Assembly: GCA_949358305.1 (NCBI GenBank)
Contig: OX442315.1
Location: 10,690,427 to 10,754,426 of the forward strand
Reading direction: 5' to 3'
Origin: Strigamia acuminata
Taxonomy: Eukaryota > Arthropoda > Chilopoda > Geophilomorpha > Linotaeniidae
Length of the DNA stretch: 64,000 nt
Shown here one piece after another: positions 1 through 11,288 of the stretch. The translations under genes were made by a program, and so were the position numbers. Position 1 is the first letter of the stretch, and each line of letters begins with the position of its first letter. The notes beneath the pieces are model-generated. The model worked only from the letters and a program-made list of their open reading frames with translations, searched no databases and was not told where the DNA came from.

Positions 1-90
1 AGTTCATCGCTGTAATAAATTAGGATCCATTAATTGTCATTTGCCGGCTGCTTTGCCAGTGTATTGATAAGAAAAAATGATCAGGTAGTT

Positions 91-144
91 ATAGGGTTTC
101 TCAAAAACGGGGACTTTTTGAAAAACCGGTATTTCAGTAATCAG
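91..144. repeat. hAT-like element terminus (fragment)
   Basis: The stretch begins AGGGTTTCTC and runs into an ACCGGTATTTC motif. The same termini bound the elements at 15039-16114 and 22042-22740. Matching material (AAAACCGGTAAAAC) reappears after 564, so this copy seems to have been split by the MITE at 145-564. Confidence 0.5.
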
Positions 145-564
145 TTACCATGTTTACATGTACTCACTTATCCAGATAAGTGAAAATGCCAAATTTACTT
201 TTCTGGAAAACTGATCATGTAAACAAATCAGTTTTCCAGAAAAGTCAAACTTATCTGGAAAACTAAAATCCACTTGTTTGAGATAGATTTTGGGTGTTTC
301 GCGCATTGCCATTTGCAATGTAAACACCCACTCACTACTTACCTAGAAAAGCTGACGTCACAACAATGCCACAGCATGTTGTTTCTGCGCAGTGCATTGT
401 GGAAGATTATGGAAGATTAATGCGCAAGTTTAACAGAGTTAAAAACGTCTTATGCCGTCACCTTTGTTAGAAAACTGATTCTTTGTAAACACATGTAGTT
501 TTCCACAAAAGTAATATTCAAATTTTCACTTATCTGGATAAGTGAGTACACGTAAACATGGTAA
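145..564. mobile_element. 420-bp MITE with 43-bp terminal inverted repeats
   Basis: The left end 145-187 (TTACCATGTTTACATGTACT...) is the reverse complement of 522-564 with one mismatch. Both arms contain the inner palindrome CACTTATCCAGATAAGTG. No coding capacity is visible, which fits a non-autonomous element. It lies inside the hAT-like remnant that starts near 93. Confidence 0.75.
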
Positions 565-920
565 ATGTTAAAAAAAAAACCGGTAAAACAGTGTTTTTCG
601 GTAAGTAATTACTTTAATTTTCATTTTTCTTTTTTAAAAAGTAAAATTTAAAAAAAAAAATTTTTTGAAGATTTTTTCACATTTTGTATACAATATTTAA
701 TATATTTCACGTTCTAATTTTATAAACAAAATGCGCACCAAAAACAATAACAAACCATCAACAGAAACTGGCTGGAGTGGTTGTTTTGCAGTTTATGCCA
801 GGATGTGTGTTATTAAATGCGCCTATTGTCACAAACTAAACATTCTCCGCACATTCACAGTTAGCCATGTTTCTGTTTCCTGTTTAGTCTGTTTATAGAA
901 ACACCAAAAACAACTTTCCG
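565..920. other. Gene-free AT-rich spacer
   Basis: A poly-A/T rich spacer between two MITEs. It holds the presumed right remnant of the interrupted hAT-like element (around 570-660). No exon, splice-site pattern or RNA gene was recognised. Confidence 0.4.
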
Positions 921-1177
921 TATTTTACCGATTAAGAGTCGCTCTCGAATTGTAGCCGCCCTCGAATAGTAGCCGTGGCTGAGACACCAAGAATACCGTA
1001 TTTTTGCATAAGTACGGTATTGTTTCCGTATTTAACCTTTCAAACAATAAATGTACGCTACGTTTATGACGTTCAGACTTCGTTTGTTACAAATCTACCA
1101 AACGAAAAACCAAAATTGTAATTGCTGACAAAAATAGCAGTTTTGAATAAGAGCCTCGACTCTTAATCGATAAAATA
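921..1177. mobile_element. MITE family M1, copy 1
   Basis: The ends are TATTTTACCGATTAAGAGTC (921) and its inverted counterpart finishing at 1177. The core carries a palindromic segment around AATACCGTATTTTTGC / TACGGTATTGTTTCC and a TTCGTTTGTTACA block. Further copies lie at 3741-3987, 10559-10812 (partial), 46765-47005 and 53737-54026. Confidence 0.75.
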
Positions 1178-2086
1178 AAACTTTATATCCACCTATTAAT
1201 TCACGCAAAAATTACCAATGGAAAATCCTGCACAATCAAAAATTGTAAACACAGTAAACTATGAAATTTTTTGCATAAGCCGATTTATTTTAATCCAATT
1301 AAATGTAGTATTAAATCGGAAAACAAAATCCGGTCGGCAAGGAATTACTACGACATTTCGGTGCCTTGAACGGACCGACTTAAAAGGCAGCTTTTAGTGG
1401 CGTCATGGTACCAAAAGACAAAAACCTTATTACAAAAATGTACTTTTTAAGTGCAAAAATGGACCTTCTCACCCTTAATCATAATATGTATGAGTTAATA
1501 AAGTGTGTTTTATTTCTGTTTAAGACAGAACCATTAGTTATTCAGAGTAAAAAAAGTCATCCAGTAGTCTCCACACCAGGATTAAATCAGACTTTATTTT
1601 GCGTGTTATGGGTCCATTTTGGCTGCATTTTGTAGCTAGTTGTGGTTCAACCAGATTACCAAGCCAGTTAAGAGACATCTTTCACACGTACAGATATATG
1701 TTAGTAGTAAATTTAGTTGCACTTAATGTGTCTTGGGAGTTGGAATGCCACCATTAAAGATTCTCATGGTAAAAGCTAACAAGACATCACAGAAATAATT
1801 TATTGATGCAGTGGTGTACCAAGGATGTGTAGCATCCAGTGGCAAAACGGAATATTTTGATGGTTCATATTAGACTTTGACCGATATCCATGACCCATAC
1901 CGATATTGGTCAAAGTCTAGTTGATATACAGGGTCACCTGTACGAGTCGTAACGTGATTATTTCTCTTAACAGCTAAGACCTTTAACGTTCATTTTACGT
2001 TCCTTTGTGCTATAAAAGCACGTTGTAAAATTTTTTTACCCTAAAAAAATGTCGGTTTCTTTCAAAAGCCCGCCTGATAGCGCGTC
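1178..2086. other. Gene-free spacer with a palindrome
   Basis: No convincing exon is seen. The ORF at 1405-1635 has no recognisable domain or splice context. An imperfect palindrome at about 1872-1921 is built from TTTGACCGATAT and its complement. Related TTTGACCGATAT sequence recurs near 4692-4770 and 23930-24035, suggesting remnants of one dispersed family. Confidence 0.35.
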
Positions 2087-2515
2087 TTGGTCTCGTACGA
2101 CATCTCGTCTCGGGACCTTCTGATCTCGTCTCGGTCTCGTACGAGATCTCGTCTCGGTCTCGTACGAGATCTCGTCTCGGGACCTTCTGATCTCGTCTCG
2201 GTCTCGTACGAGATCTCGTCTCGGGACCTTCTGATTTCGTCTCGGTCTCGTACGAGATCTCGTCTCGGAACCTTCTGATCTCGTCTCGGGACCTTCTGAT
2301 CTCGTCTCGGGACCTTCTGATCTCGTCTCGGGACCTTCTGATCTCGTCTCGGGACCTTCTGATCTCGTCTCGGGACCTTCTGATCTTGTCTCGGGACCTT
2401 CTGATCTCGTCTCGGTCTCGTACTAGATCTCGTCTCGGGACCTTCTGATCTCGTCTCGGTCTCGTATTAGATCTCGTCTCGGGACCTTCTAATCTCGTCT
2501 CGAAAAACCGAGACA
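2087..2515. repeat. Minisatellite of CTCGTCTCGG-type units
   Basis: A tandem array of about 21-bp units (GATCTCGTCTCGGGACCTTC) alternating with a related form (CTCGTCTCGGTCTCGTACGA). It is a hierarchical satellite with GC content well above its surroundings. The open frame across it only reflects the repeat period. Confidence 0.9.
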
Positions 2516-3740
2516 GCCCATGGGTGTCGGGTGCCTAAGAATGCCAGGCACCGGGAGATAACCGTCTTCTGACAGAATCATTCACAAGGGGCTCCTGATA
2601 TTTTTATCCCGAGGCACTTAAGTATGTTAAAAGGGTCCTGTTCATGTATGGACATTATAGCACCCCTAGATCAATGCCCCCATCACTACACCACTGAATT
2701 GATCTTCTTTCTCACTCTCCATTACATTCCTAACAGCAGCAAAGATTGTTGCTGTATCTATTTTTTCATGTGTAGCAGTCTTCCATCTAGTGATAAGTAA
2801 GATGAAGAACCTGCAATATATTATTTGACAAAGACAGAATGGTCTACAGTTTGCACCCGGTATCTTGCTTCCAAATTCATACTGCACATCACACTCTGCG
2901 CAAACATGATTTCCTAATTCCAGTCGTTATTTAGCTGTGTAAAGCCTGATATTACACCTAATAATGCTAAACTAAAGTAAGCAAACAATAAATTCATTTA
3001 CTTAAGAAATGTACAACATGTTACCAAATTATTGTTGCTTTGTTTCCTTTGAGCACTACAAGATAGATAATCACTTCATTAAATGCAAACTGCAGGATGA
3101 TCGGTCATGCAAAGAGTTTTCTGTCGCTTGACTAATTTAATTTTAATGAACCAATCTTGCATTTGCACCGAGAACTGCGAAAACCACAGAAAACTTAATT
3201 AAAGAAGCGTGTACGTGTTCTTGTCATAACTCAGACAAGGATAAGAAACAACAAGAATTCCCAGCGGTTCACTCATCCTGAATTTGATAATTGGTGCAAC
3301 TACGCAGACATAAACCTAGGTCCCTAATGTTCTGTCAAATTGAATGACATCTCTTCCATTTTAATAATCTTTGTCTGCAGCCAAAGTCTTCAAAAACCTT
3401 CCTGCATGTGATTTAATTCATATTTGACAAGTGCAGCTGGTGTTTTTCACTTCATGCTGCCCCCTAACATGAAGCCTGTGACTTCTGTGCTAAACAGTGC
3501 TCTGAAGGGTAGTTCTCAATGCTGCAAGTTGTTGTTCGCGACCACACGAAGCGCAGAAAACCAGTTGCGCAATATTTTGCATGTAAATTGTTAAGAAAAA
3601 AGTGAATCGAGAATTTTTAATTCTGAATTCGCTTCGCTGCTTTCTGAACAGAAAGTTTGTGCAATAATTAAATTTCGCTAGTCGCTACGCAGCATTGTAA
3701 ACTTGCCTTTAGAATAGAAAAAACAAGGCATAAATTAGCA
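2516..3740. other. Gene-free region with dispersed repeats
   Basis: About 2840-2975 resembles 7898-8015, and about 3150-3245 resembles 61820-61900 (GAGAACTG.GAAAACCACA). These pairs mark uncharacterised dispersed repeats. No supported gene was found. Confidence 0.45.
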
Positions 3741-3987
3741 TATTTTATCGATTAAAAGCCGCAGCTCTTATTCAAATCTGCCATTTTTGTCAGCAATTAC
3801 AATTTCGGTTTTTCGTTCGCTACATTTGTTTAATGTAACAAACGAAGTCTGAACGTCACGAACGAAGCGTAAGTTCATCATTCGTGAGGTTAAATACGGA
3901 AACAATATCGTACTTTTACAAAAATACGGTATTCTTGGTGTCTCAGCCGCGGCTACAATTCAAGGGCGACTCTTAATCCGTAAAATA
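3741..3987. mobile_element. MITE family M1, copy 2
   Basis: Inverted ends TATTTTATCGATTAAAAGCC and ...CGACTCTTAATCCGTAAAATA, with the same TTCGTTCGCTACA/AACGAAG core and AATACGGTATTCTTGGTG block as copy 1, in opposite orientation. Essentially full length. Confidence 0.75.
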
Positions 3988-6450
3988 TAGTATTTAATGT
4001 TCTCCGTGGTTAAACCTAAGACAAACAGCAATAAAAACATCATTTTTCCTTATATCCTTAAGAAGCTCAAAGCCTATTTTAAAAAAACTGACACATTGTT
4101 TGTTGACAGTTCAAATGCAAGTAGGTTTCTGCAAAGAGAAGAAAAAAGTAAACCAATATCTTTTCTTTTCCATTATAAAAAATGGAGATCAGTTACCATA
4201 GCAACCATGCACCAGCATTATATGCCTTGACAGATAATTTAATTCTTAGAACATTCAATAAATTATTACAACGTGTATAGCTTAACGAAGAGTAACTAGT
4301 GGGTCTTGCCTGATTAGTATGCGCTGCAATAAATTTATGGCTGCATTTATATTTAAATTGATATAACTTGTGTCTCCATAGCCTCGTTTCAGTTTCCAAT
4401 TTGAGCCATGCAATTCCAGTCACAATTCCCCATCAATACATTATTTTTAAATAAGGTTTCAGCAACTCCCATAGAGTCTTTCAACTTAAAAACGCCTTCA
4501 AAGCCACAAATAAATGTCTAAATTTAATTTTCATGAAACTATAACCTTAATGTATTCAAATATAGATTTTTTTGTTTTGTTGTGATAAAAATATTAGTTA
4601 TTCACAAGATGTTGCGAATTTCCGCTTAAACACAACCCGCACTGTCTGTGAATGTGCATATTAGAAAACTGCAAAAGATTGATTTATTATAAACTTTGAC
4701 CGATATCGATATTTTGCGGTATCGCCGAAACCGATAAGCGGCAACCGAATATCGGCCGATACCGATACCTGCGCTAATATTAAAAATAAAATGACTTTTC
4801 GGCAAGAACTGCTCAGATAGCCAATTACCCAAATACCGCCATTAGCGTAGCAAGAAATCAATGGGCCATTGTGCAAGTTGTATTAATGGGTCATTTAGCA
4901 GAGCCGTAGCTAAGATTTTCATTAAATTAATTCAAAAAAACATTTCTTTTAAATCTCCCATCAAATACATCGCGCTGGTTCCGTGTGACGCCTGTTATGC
5001 ACCGCCTACCTATCGCCTGTCGAACTTCTGGTGGCATCCTTTGTGGATTTTAATTTTGCCAAGTGGACTTCATCTCGGCTAGCTTAAATTGGAAATAAAT
5101 AAGGTTAATTTGCAATTAAAAATTAAAAATGCGCATTTTATACTTGAGTAATTAATAGGAACTTCAAATTTGTCATTTATCTTTTTTTTTATTTTGCTCT
5201 AATTATTAATGAACCATTAAATGGTGCATGAATAATTAAAATATTAGCGCTAATTACGCCACGAAATTGTAAACACAAACACAAGTGATTAATGACATGG
5301 AATTTGACAAGATTCTCGCTTGTACTTCCTATTGATATCAATTTTGCATTCTGCTCACCTGATCCATAAAACACTGTTGTAATCTGACATTTGCTACTCC
5401 TGAATCACCCATTCCTATCAAAAAAAAAATTTTTTTCATTAAAATTTTACAAATTTTTGGAGATTTTGATTTTTTTTTTTTTTTACTGAAAGAATCCATT
5501 TCGATTTCTTCTTGTTACTACGATACAGATGCGTGACTCAAACATGGGACCAAGTCATTAATTAAAGTTGAAGCTATAATCAACAACGATCAAGTCTCGA
5601 GCTCGCTTTTAATGGACGACAAACAGATCGGACGAAAAAAATACCGCATCGCTCGTTGGTTGCCGTTATCGGTCGGCCATTTGGGATTAAACTAAAACAA
5701 CAAGGTTAAACTTCAGAAAACCGCCACTAGATGTCGCGACTAACGGCGAAAGATGTTAAGTTGTTTTGGACGAAATGTCATTCTGAATTAATATATTTAT
5801 ATCTTCTTAAGGCTTATTGTGGAAATGATGAAAATGTAGACATTAATTTTTAACCGAAATATTAAAAAACAAGAAATAAATTGCGGATGGCGCATGCGCA
5901 CGACCAAAAACATGGCCATCCACCGAACTTGTCAAATTTACGAAATTTATGAAACACAATTTAATAAATAATAAATTCCTTCATATATTATTTTTCCTAA
6001 ATAAAAAAAAAAGAATTTTATTTATTTATTTATTCTTTTCAAGATAAATTACACAGCACTACATTTTTTCCAGCCATTTTTTTTTTAAATTTATGATTAT
6101 TACCGTGAATTTGACATGTCACGTGTTACGTAATAAGGTGAAATTTTAATTCACATTTTAAACTGTTGTTGGCTCGTCGCTGGGGGGAGAAAATCCAAAG
6201 AAAAAGAAAAGTATTTGAAGGTCAAAAAACTTGATGTTTTCACTGTCCTGTCACGTTTCACCGTGCGCCCTCTGGCGGTAATTGAGTCGTTCAATTTTGG
6301 GTCAAACTGGACAAGCACTTTGAGTGGAAAGCATCACGTGTGGAAAATTCCAAGCAACGAGCACAAATAATTGTATTTATTCCACTTTCAACCGTCATTT
6401 AATTGACGAAAATATCGTATTTATTCCTTTTTTCCCTCTCCTTTATCCAG
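3988..6450. other. Spacer upstream of the first Spatzle-like gene
   Basis: AT-rich, with short ORFs lacking domains or plausible splice partners and a TTTGACCGATAT repeat fragment near 4692-4770. A 5' exon of the gene starting at 6451 may lie in the last part. The two minus-strand paralogues have a separate 24-nt first coding exon, but I could not identify one here. Confidence 0.35.
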
Positions 6451-9116
6451 ATGTCACTTTTTGTCGTCTTAGCATTCCTAATACCAGCGGTGATGACGTC
6501 AGACTCGAAACCCATGGACGGATTAAACTGTCGTCAAGTGACTCCCGCTCAACAGTTGTGCACGGGAAATAACGAGGATTACGCCATAGGATTGTGAATA
6601 ATTAATTTTCTCTGACGAAAAGCATCAATTTTTAATTCATGTTTTAAACATTTTTTTATTTTTTTAAATTTTTTTTTCTAGTTTTAATGTTCGGCTAATG
6701 GCGACTGCGAAATTCAGAAGGCGCAAAAAACCAACGGTGGAGAAATGCAACTCGTAAGTGTCGAATTAATTATTAAAAAGTCGTTTCTTTGCATGTTTAA
6801 TTCACTTTTCAGCTTTAATCTCATTTTAAAATGCAATTATAAACGTGGTGGCGATAATTAAGGGTGATCTTCACTCAATGAGCCGCCATTTTTTTTAAAA
6901 ATTGTTTTTCCTCGAAAGTTCATGTGATTGAGAAATAGATAAAATCAGTGTTGAATATAATGAAAAAATCAATGAAAACTGTACTGTAATTACGTTGCAA
7001 AATCAACATGGTTCCAGAAGTTTTGCTATTTGTGATGGCACCTATAAAACACTAGAAAATGCTGTTTAGAGCGCCATTAATGCCATTAAAATCACTTTAT
7101 TATTATTAAATAGTAAGTGGGTATTGAGAATTGAGGTAGATGTTTTTTATGTTGATATTTATTTGTTTTTTTATTTTTATTTTGTAGAAAAGCTCTTTTC
7201 TTTTTTGTACATCCTGCAGCCCCTCGTCTGTCTTGATTAGTTTTGTGCAATTTCATTCTTTAGGCTCGTGTAAATCTTTGTAGAAAGCTTTTGTGGAATA
7301 CGTTTTTTGCAATTGGAATAAAAAGGTCGTATATTTGATTTGGAAAGCGAAATGTAAAAGTGCAATTAAAGGGAATGGGACCGTGACGGCTTGACTAAAT
7401 CTACAAGTGTGATTTTTGAACACAGTGGATTCTGGGTAAACAATTTATTTAGGTGTCGACTAAAGCGAAACTATACTCTGGCTCATCGTAAGAGGGGGAT
7501 CAGTTCCTATTGGCCGAGCCATTTCACTGGTGTAGGTGTTGTGTGTATTGTGTGTCTTACAATCAATGGCGTCTTAGAATCAAAGATATATGGTGAATTT
7601 AGAGGGGGCCTCAAAATCAGGTTGCGATTTGGGTCTTCTAAATACGTGATCCACTGCAGACGTGGCATCTTGGCGACACACATGACAGCCCATAGCAACA
7701 GAATTGTCCACCCACATGAATTAATTGATAGTTGGAGCACTCTAATGGGATCAGCCCTCTCTTTCAATAAAGCGACAAAGTTGACAGGACTTTTACTGAT
7801 GCATGAGGAAGCCAGCAAAAGTTTGTTGTGAGTTAGGTTTGCATTTTTAACTTGTGAGCATGCCAGCAGAAATCATATGCTGTCTTGCTCACAACTACAG
7901 TTTGCGTCCGGTATCTTGATGCTAAATTCATACTGCGCATCCATTCTGCGCAGAATATTTTCTAATTCCAGTTGTTATTTAGTAGTATTAAGCCTAATAT
8001 TAAGCCTAATAATGCTAAAAATACCGTACTGCCTCATTTAAATGCCCGGATTCACTTAGACGCCGGGCCCGTTTTAACGCCGGGCAGACATACGGCTAAA
8101 AGTCTATTGACGCCGGGTTTCAAATTGGCGCCGGGCCAATAGGCAATTACGTCTGCATAACGTACGTACACGTACTCAGACGTTACGTGTTGTGGTACGG
8201 TGAAGGATACAAATTGTCTTCACTGTTTAGTTGCTACATTGTTTCCGTGTTAGCACAGTTATGCCTCCGATTTAAAAAAAAAAAGCTTTCGTACGACTTT
8301 ATACTACTTTGTTTTCCGGATTTTTTTTTTTAACAAATTTTCTGGATAAACGCCTGGTTCATTTAACCGCCCGGTTCCAAATTATCGTCTGGCAGTCGGC
8401 CCAAAAAAAAATTTAAACGCCCGGGCGTTTAAATGAGGCAGTACGGTAAGGTAAATAAATAAAAATATTTGGTACTACGCTGTAAATTACTTTTAATAAT
8501 GAGTTTATTGTTGTTTCTTTACTTTATTTTAGCATTACTAGGCCTAATTCTTTTGTTATAACTAACTCCTAGAAATGGTTTGGTTGATTGGTCACAGAAT
8601 ACAATTGTACAATTCTAATTACAACACCAAATCCAATTTTTCTCTTAGTACTTACGTCATTAAGGATGAGACATTACTTCCGACACTGATGCATGATGGA
8701 TACGGAAGACTTCGATTTGTTTTCCAAGACGAGGAAAACAACAAGACTCAGGCTATAAGACTCGCTACGTGCAAGCAAGTTTGATAATTATTTTAGTTGT
8801 TTCTATAGACATTAGCTGCATTCAAAAAGTCGTGTTTTAGATGTTTGTTTTTGTATTTTTTTACATCACAATACAAAACACAAACACTTAAAAAACACGT
8901 TACATGATTTTATGGATGCAGCTACTGTAGGAAATTAAATAATAATTTTTTACTGTTTTTAGGCCCAAATGCACATCGGACAATAAAAACGCTACAGTCA
9001 TTCCGATTTTTACCAGATACGACTTCGTTTCTTGGGACCCACTCTACAATTACTTCGATCCTGATATTGTTGCATTCAATTTACCAAGTTGTTGTAAATG
9101 TGTATCAAACGAGTAA
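6451..9116 (+). CDS. Spatzle-like cystine-knot secreted protein (paralogue 1)
   Basis: Probable secreted cytokine of the Spatzle (Toll-ligand) family. Exons are 6451-6593, 6682-6753, 8649-8774 and 8963-9116, giving 164 aa. Residues 1-17 form a signal peptide (MSLFVVLAFLIPAVM). RRRKK at 60-64 is a possible convertase site. The C-terminus has ISWDP-like VSWDP (136-140) and the knot signature LPSCCKC (154-160). Intron phases 2,2,2 match the paralogues at 11289-13204 and 19296-20641. The third intron starts with GC (AA|GCAAGT), a GC-AG intron. AATAAA follows the stop at about 9127. The ATG at 6451 directly follows a strong acceptor (CTCCTTTATCCAG), so an upstream 5' exon is possible. It lacks two cysteines that both paralogues have. 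Function is inferred from the family; a receptor is not shown. Confidence 0.72.
6754..8648 (+). other. Intron 2 of Spatzle-like paralogue 1
   Basis: A 1.9-kb intron, much larger than the others in the family. It contains the unexplained ORF 7391-7831 (146 codons; the opposite strand is also open at 7507-7818), a dispersed repeat (7898-8015) and a TACCGTA-ended element (8022-8448). I recognise no domain in the ORF and do not call it a gene. Confidence 0.5.
8022..8448. mobile_element. TACCGTA-ended MITE with CCGGGCGTTT inverted repeats
   Basis: The left end TACCGTACTGCCTCATTTAA mirrors the right end, which finishes GAGGCAGTACGGTA at 8448. The interior is GC-rich with GACGCCGGGCCCG and CGCCGGG motifs. 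No ORF. It sits in an intron. Confidence 0.8.
8813..8924. mobile_element. TAGCTGCATTC MITE, divergent short copy
   Basis: Inverted ends TAGCTGCATTCAAAAA and ...GGATGCAGCTA enclose a near-palindromic 112-bp body. It lies in the last intron of the Spatzle-like gene. Related copies are at 24240-24379, 43878-44017 and 61290-61361 (partial). Confidence 0.7.
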
Positions 9117-9525
9117 CATTTTACTCAATAAAATTTTAAAAACAAATTGCTCTACGGGAAATGTTTCTTGACATTTCGCACTACCACATTGCAGTTGAGC
9201 ATCGATTTTCTGAACAGGTGTTCGTAAAACCAATTTGTTTTCGCATAATGCGAACATTAGGTTTACATACATACTTTACTGCATGTAGGCAACTTTTTTG
9301 TGCCACTACACCAGTGAGACGGCTCAACCAATAGTAGTTAGGACTACGTTGTATCGGTTTGGGGTATAGAAAGTGTTAAAAAGCATCAAAAACCTATTTA
9401 TTTATTTATTTAATTGTTTATTTATTTTCGGCTTATACAGATTTAGAATATTATAATTTGCTACTTGCATGTGACAAATACGTAGAGAGAGGTTGTTTTA
9501 ATTTGTCGAATAATTGCGAGGTTTT
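9117..9525. other. Spacer between convergent genes
   Basis: Includes the AATAAA of the upstream gene and an ATTT-rich run (9395-9425). Nothing else was recognised. Confidence 0.4.
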
Positions 9526-9774
9526 TTAGCGGCCGTATGTTCCACCGCCGATACTTCCTGAATAATACCCGCCACCAGAATTTCCAGGGTAATATCCTCG
9601 ATAACCATAGTTGTAATTGTAACCTGGTCGTCTCCATCCCCATCCATTTTGTTGGTAACCGTAGCGGCCTCTGTAGCCATTTCCGTAACCAGGTCCACCT
9701 CCATAATATCCACCTCCATTGTACTGAGAATTTGCCTGGTTTAACACTATTGCCAAAACAACAGCTAGAATTAT
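9526..9774 (-). CDS. Gly/Tyr-rich secreted peptide, last exon (5' exon not found)
   Basis: One exon with acceptor TTTTTTCAG at 9775 and stop at 9526-9528, encoding 82 residues. It opens with a hydrophobic stretch (IILAVVLAIVL) ending NQANSQ, the end of a signal peptide, followed by a Gly/Tyr/Asn/Arg-rich body with GGGYYGGGPGYGNGYRG and GGGYYSG blocks. The phase-0 start implies a short first exon with the ATG, as in other secreted-protein genes here; I could not locate it. Similar compositions occur in cuticle-associated and antimicrobial Gly-rich peptides of nematodes and arthropods. A specific function cannot be assigned. Confidence 0.6.
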   Translation of the reverse strand: MILAVVLAIVLNQANSQYNGGGYYGGGPGYGNGYRGRYGYQQNGWGWRRPGYNYNYGYRGYYPGNSGGGYYSGSIGGGTYGR

Positions 9775-11288
9775 CTGAAAAAAATAACAAAAATATATTT
9801 AAGATGAAAGCATGTAATAATGCAGAAAACAAGAGATAATCCAAGTAAACCTATGTAAGCCCATTTTGCCAAATCCCATTTTGCCAAATTGTAATCCGGC
9901 TTTAAATTTGTCATTTCATCAAAAATCAAAAGATTAAAAGATTGAATGATCAATATTTCCAAACATCCTCAAACAAATACTGTAAATACCCGTGCGCTAT
10001 TTGCAAAACAATATTTTGACTCGCGCGGTATTAGAGGCCCGCGGACTATTTACACCCAGCATGGTGGGTTTTTTTAACGTATCGGCAACGAAAGTCACCT
10101 AAAAGTGTCACAATTGAGACGTTTTCCATACGTCTCGGTAATTTTCTGCCGAAACGTATGCAAAACGTGTCATTTGTCATCCTTTTTTGGCACATTTCAG
10201 GCCTCCCGCGCGCAATTCGAGGTCCGCGGGCTATTAGAGGCCCGCGTAGTAATCGATAATATACGGTACTACTGTAGTTGTAGTTTGTCTTTGCTGCTTT
10301 GGGTTAATTGTTTATGGCTGTGTTTGGTGTCCATTGTTTTATGAAAACACTAAAAATAGTACCGGTAATACAGAAACTTGAATTGCACCTGAATTGAATG
10401 CCAGCAGATGAGGTTACTACACATCAGCAATGCAGGAAAGCCAAACTAATTCTCTAATGAGCAGGAAAGTAGTCATGCAATCAAACATCGCACAGATTTT
10501 TCAATAACTATGCGGTGCATAAACACAAAGAAATCAGTACACATGAATGCATAGCGGCAGGAATTGTAGCCGCGGCTGAGACACCAAGAATACCGTATTT
10601 TTATTATTATTATTATTATTACTATTATTATTATTATTATTATTATTATTTTATTATTGTTTCCGTATTTAACCTCACGAACGATGAACGAACGCTTCGT
10701 TCGTGACGTTCAGACTTCGTTTGTTACATTAAACAAATGTTACAAACGAAGTTGTAATTGCTGACAAAAATGGCAGTTTTGTGTAAGAGCTGTGGCTCGA
10801 TAAAATACGGTACTTCAAAATGGCCATAGAACACCATGTTAAAAAAATTTGACATAATGAACTTTAGTTATAACCAACCGATTTCTTGGGTCTCTTGCTA
10901 TTCGTTATAATGAGGCTCGACCGTACTAAGCATACGTGTTGTGCTCTACTCACCACTGTTGCTTTCATGGTCACGTACAAATCAGCTCTAGGAGTGTTTA
11001 CACACAGGAAAAAAGCGTCTTGTTTTTATAAGACGTCAAGTGATAATGAAATTCGTATCCTAAAGCGAGTATTATTTTCATTTTCCACAGTTAAAGTCGA
11101 TGAAGTCATTGTGGATGTTGTGACAAGACAATTTTCTTTCAAGGTGGCACACAAGGTTAAACATTAAAACAATACTTCATTAAGACCGTGACAAAACGTG
11201 TACAATAAAGCAAAAGCGGAATAATAAAAGCAACAATTACATAATTATTTCCTCATACAATAATGCAAATAATTACAAAACAATTGTT
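9775..11288. other. Repeat-filled spacer
   Basis: About 9979-10270 is an element rich in ATTAGAGGCCCGCG direct and inverted motifs. 10559-10812 is an M1 MITE, and about 10826-10927 is the end of a pogo-like MITE (TTCGTTATAATGAGGCTCGA). The ORF at 10886-11167 starts inside that MITE and shows no domain. Confidence 0.45.
10559..10812. mobile_element. MITE family M1, partial copy with ATT microsatellite
   Basis: Shows the family landmarks GTAGCCGCGGCTGAGACACC and the CGAACG/CGTTCGT core, but the left terminal repeat is missing. An (ATT)n microsatellite of about 60 bp (10590-10655) has expanded within the element. Confidence 0.65.

Noticed and set aside
7391-7831. 146-codon ORF in a Spatzle-like gene intron
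   Set aside because: No domain, no splice partners, and the opposite strand is equally open; downstream sequence is a dispersed repeat. Kept only as a note.
10886-11167. 93-codon plus-strand ORF
   Set aside because: It begins within a pogo-like MITE end and shows no recognisable motif.
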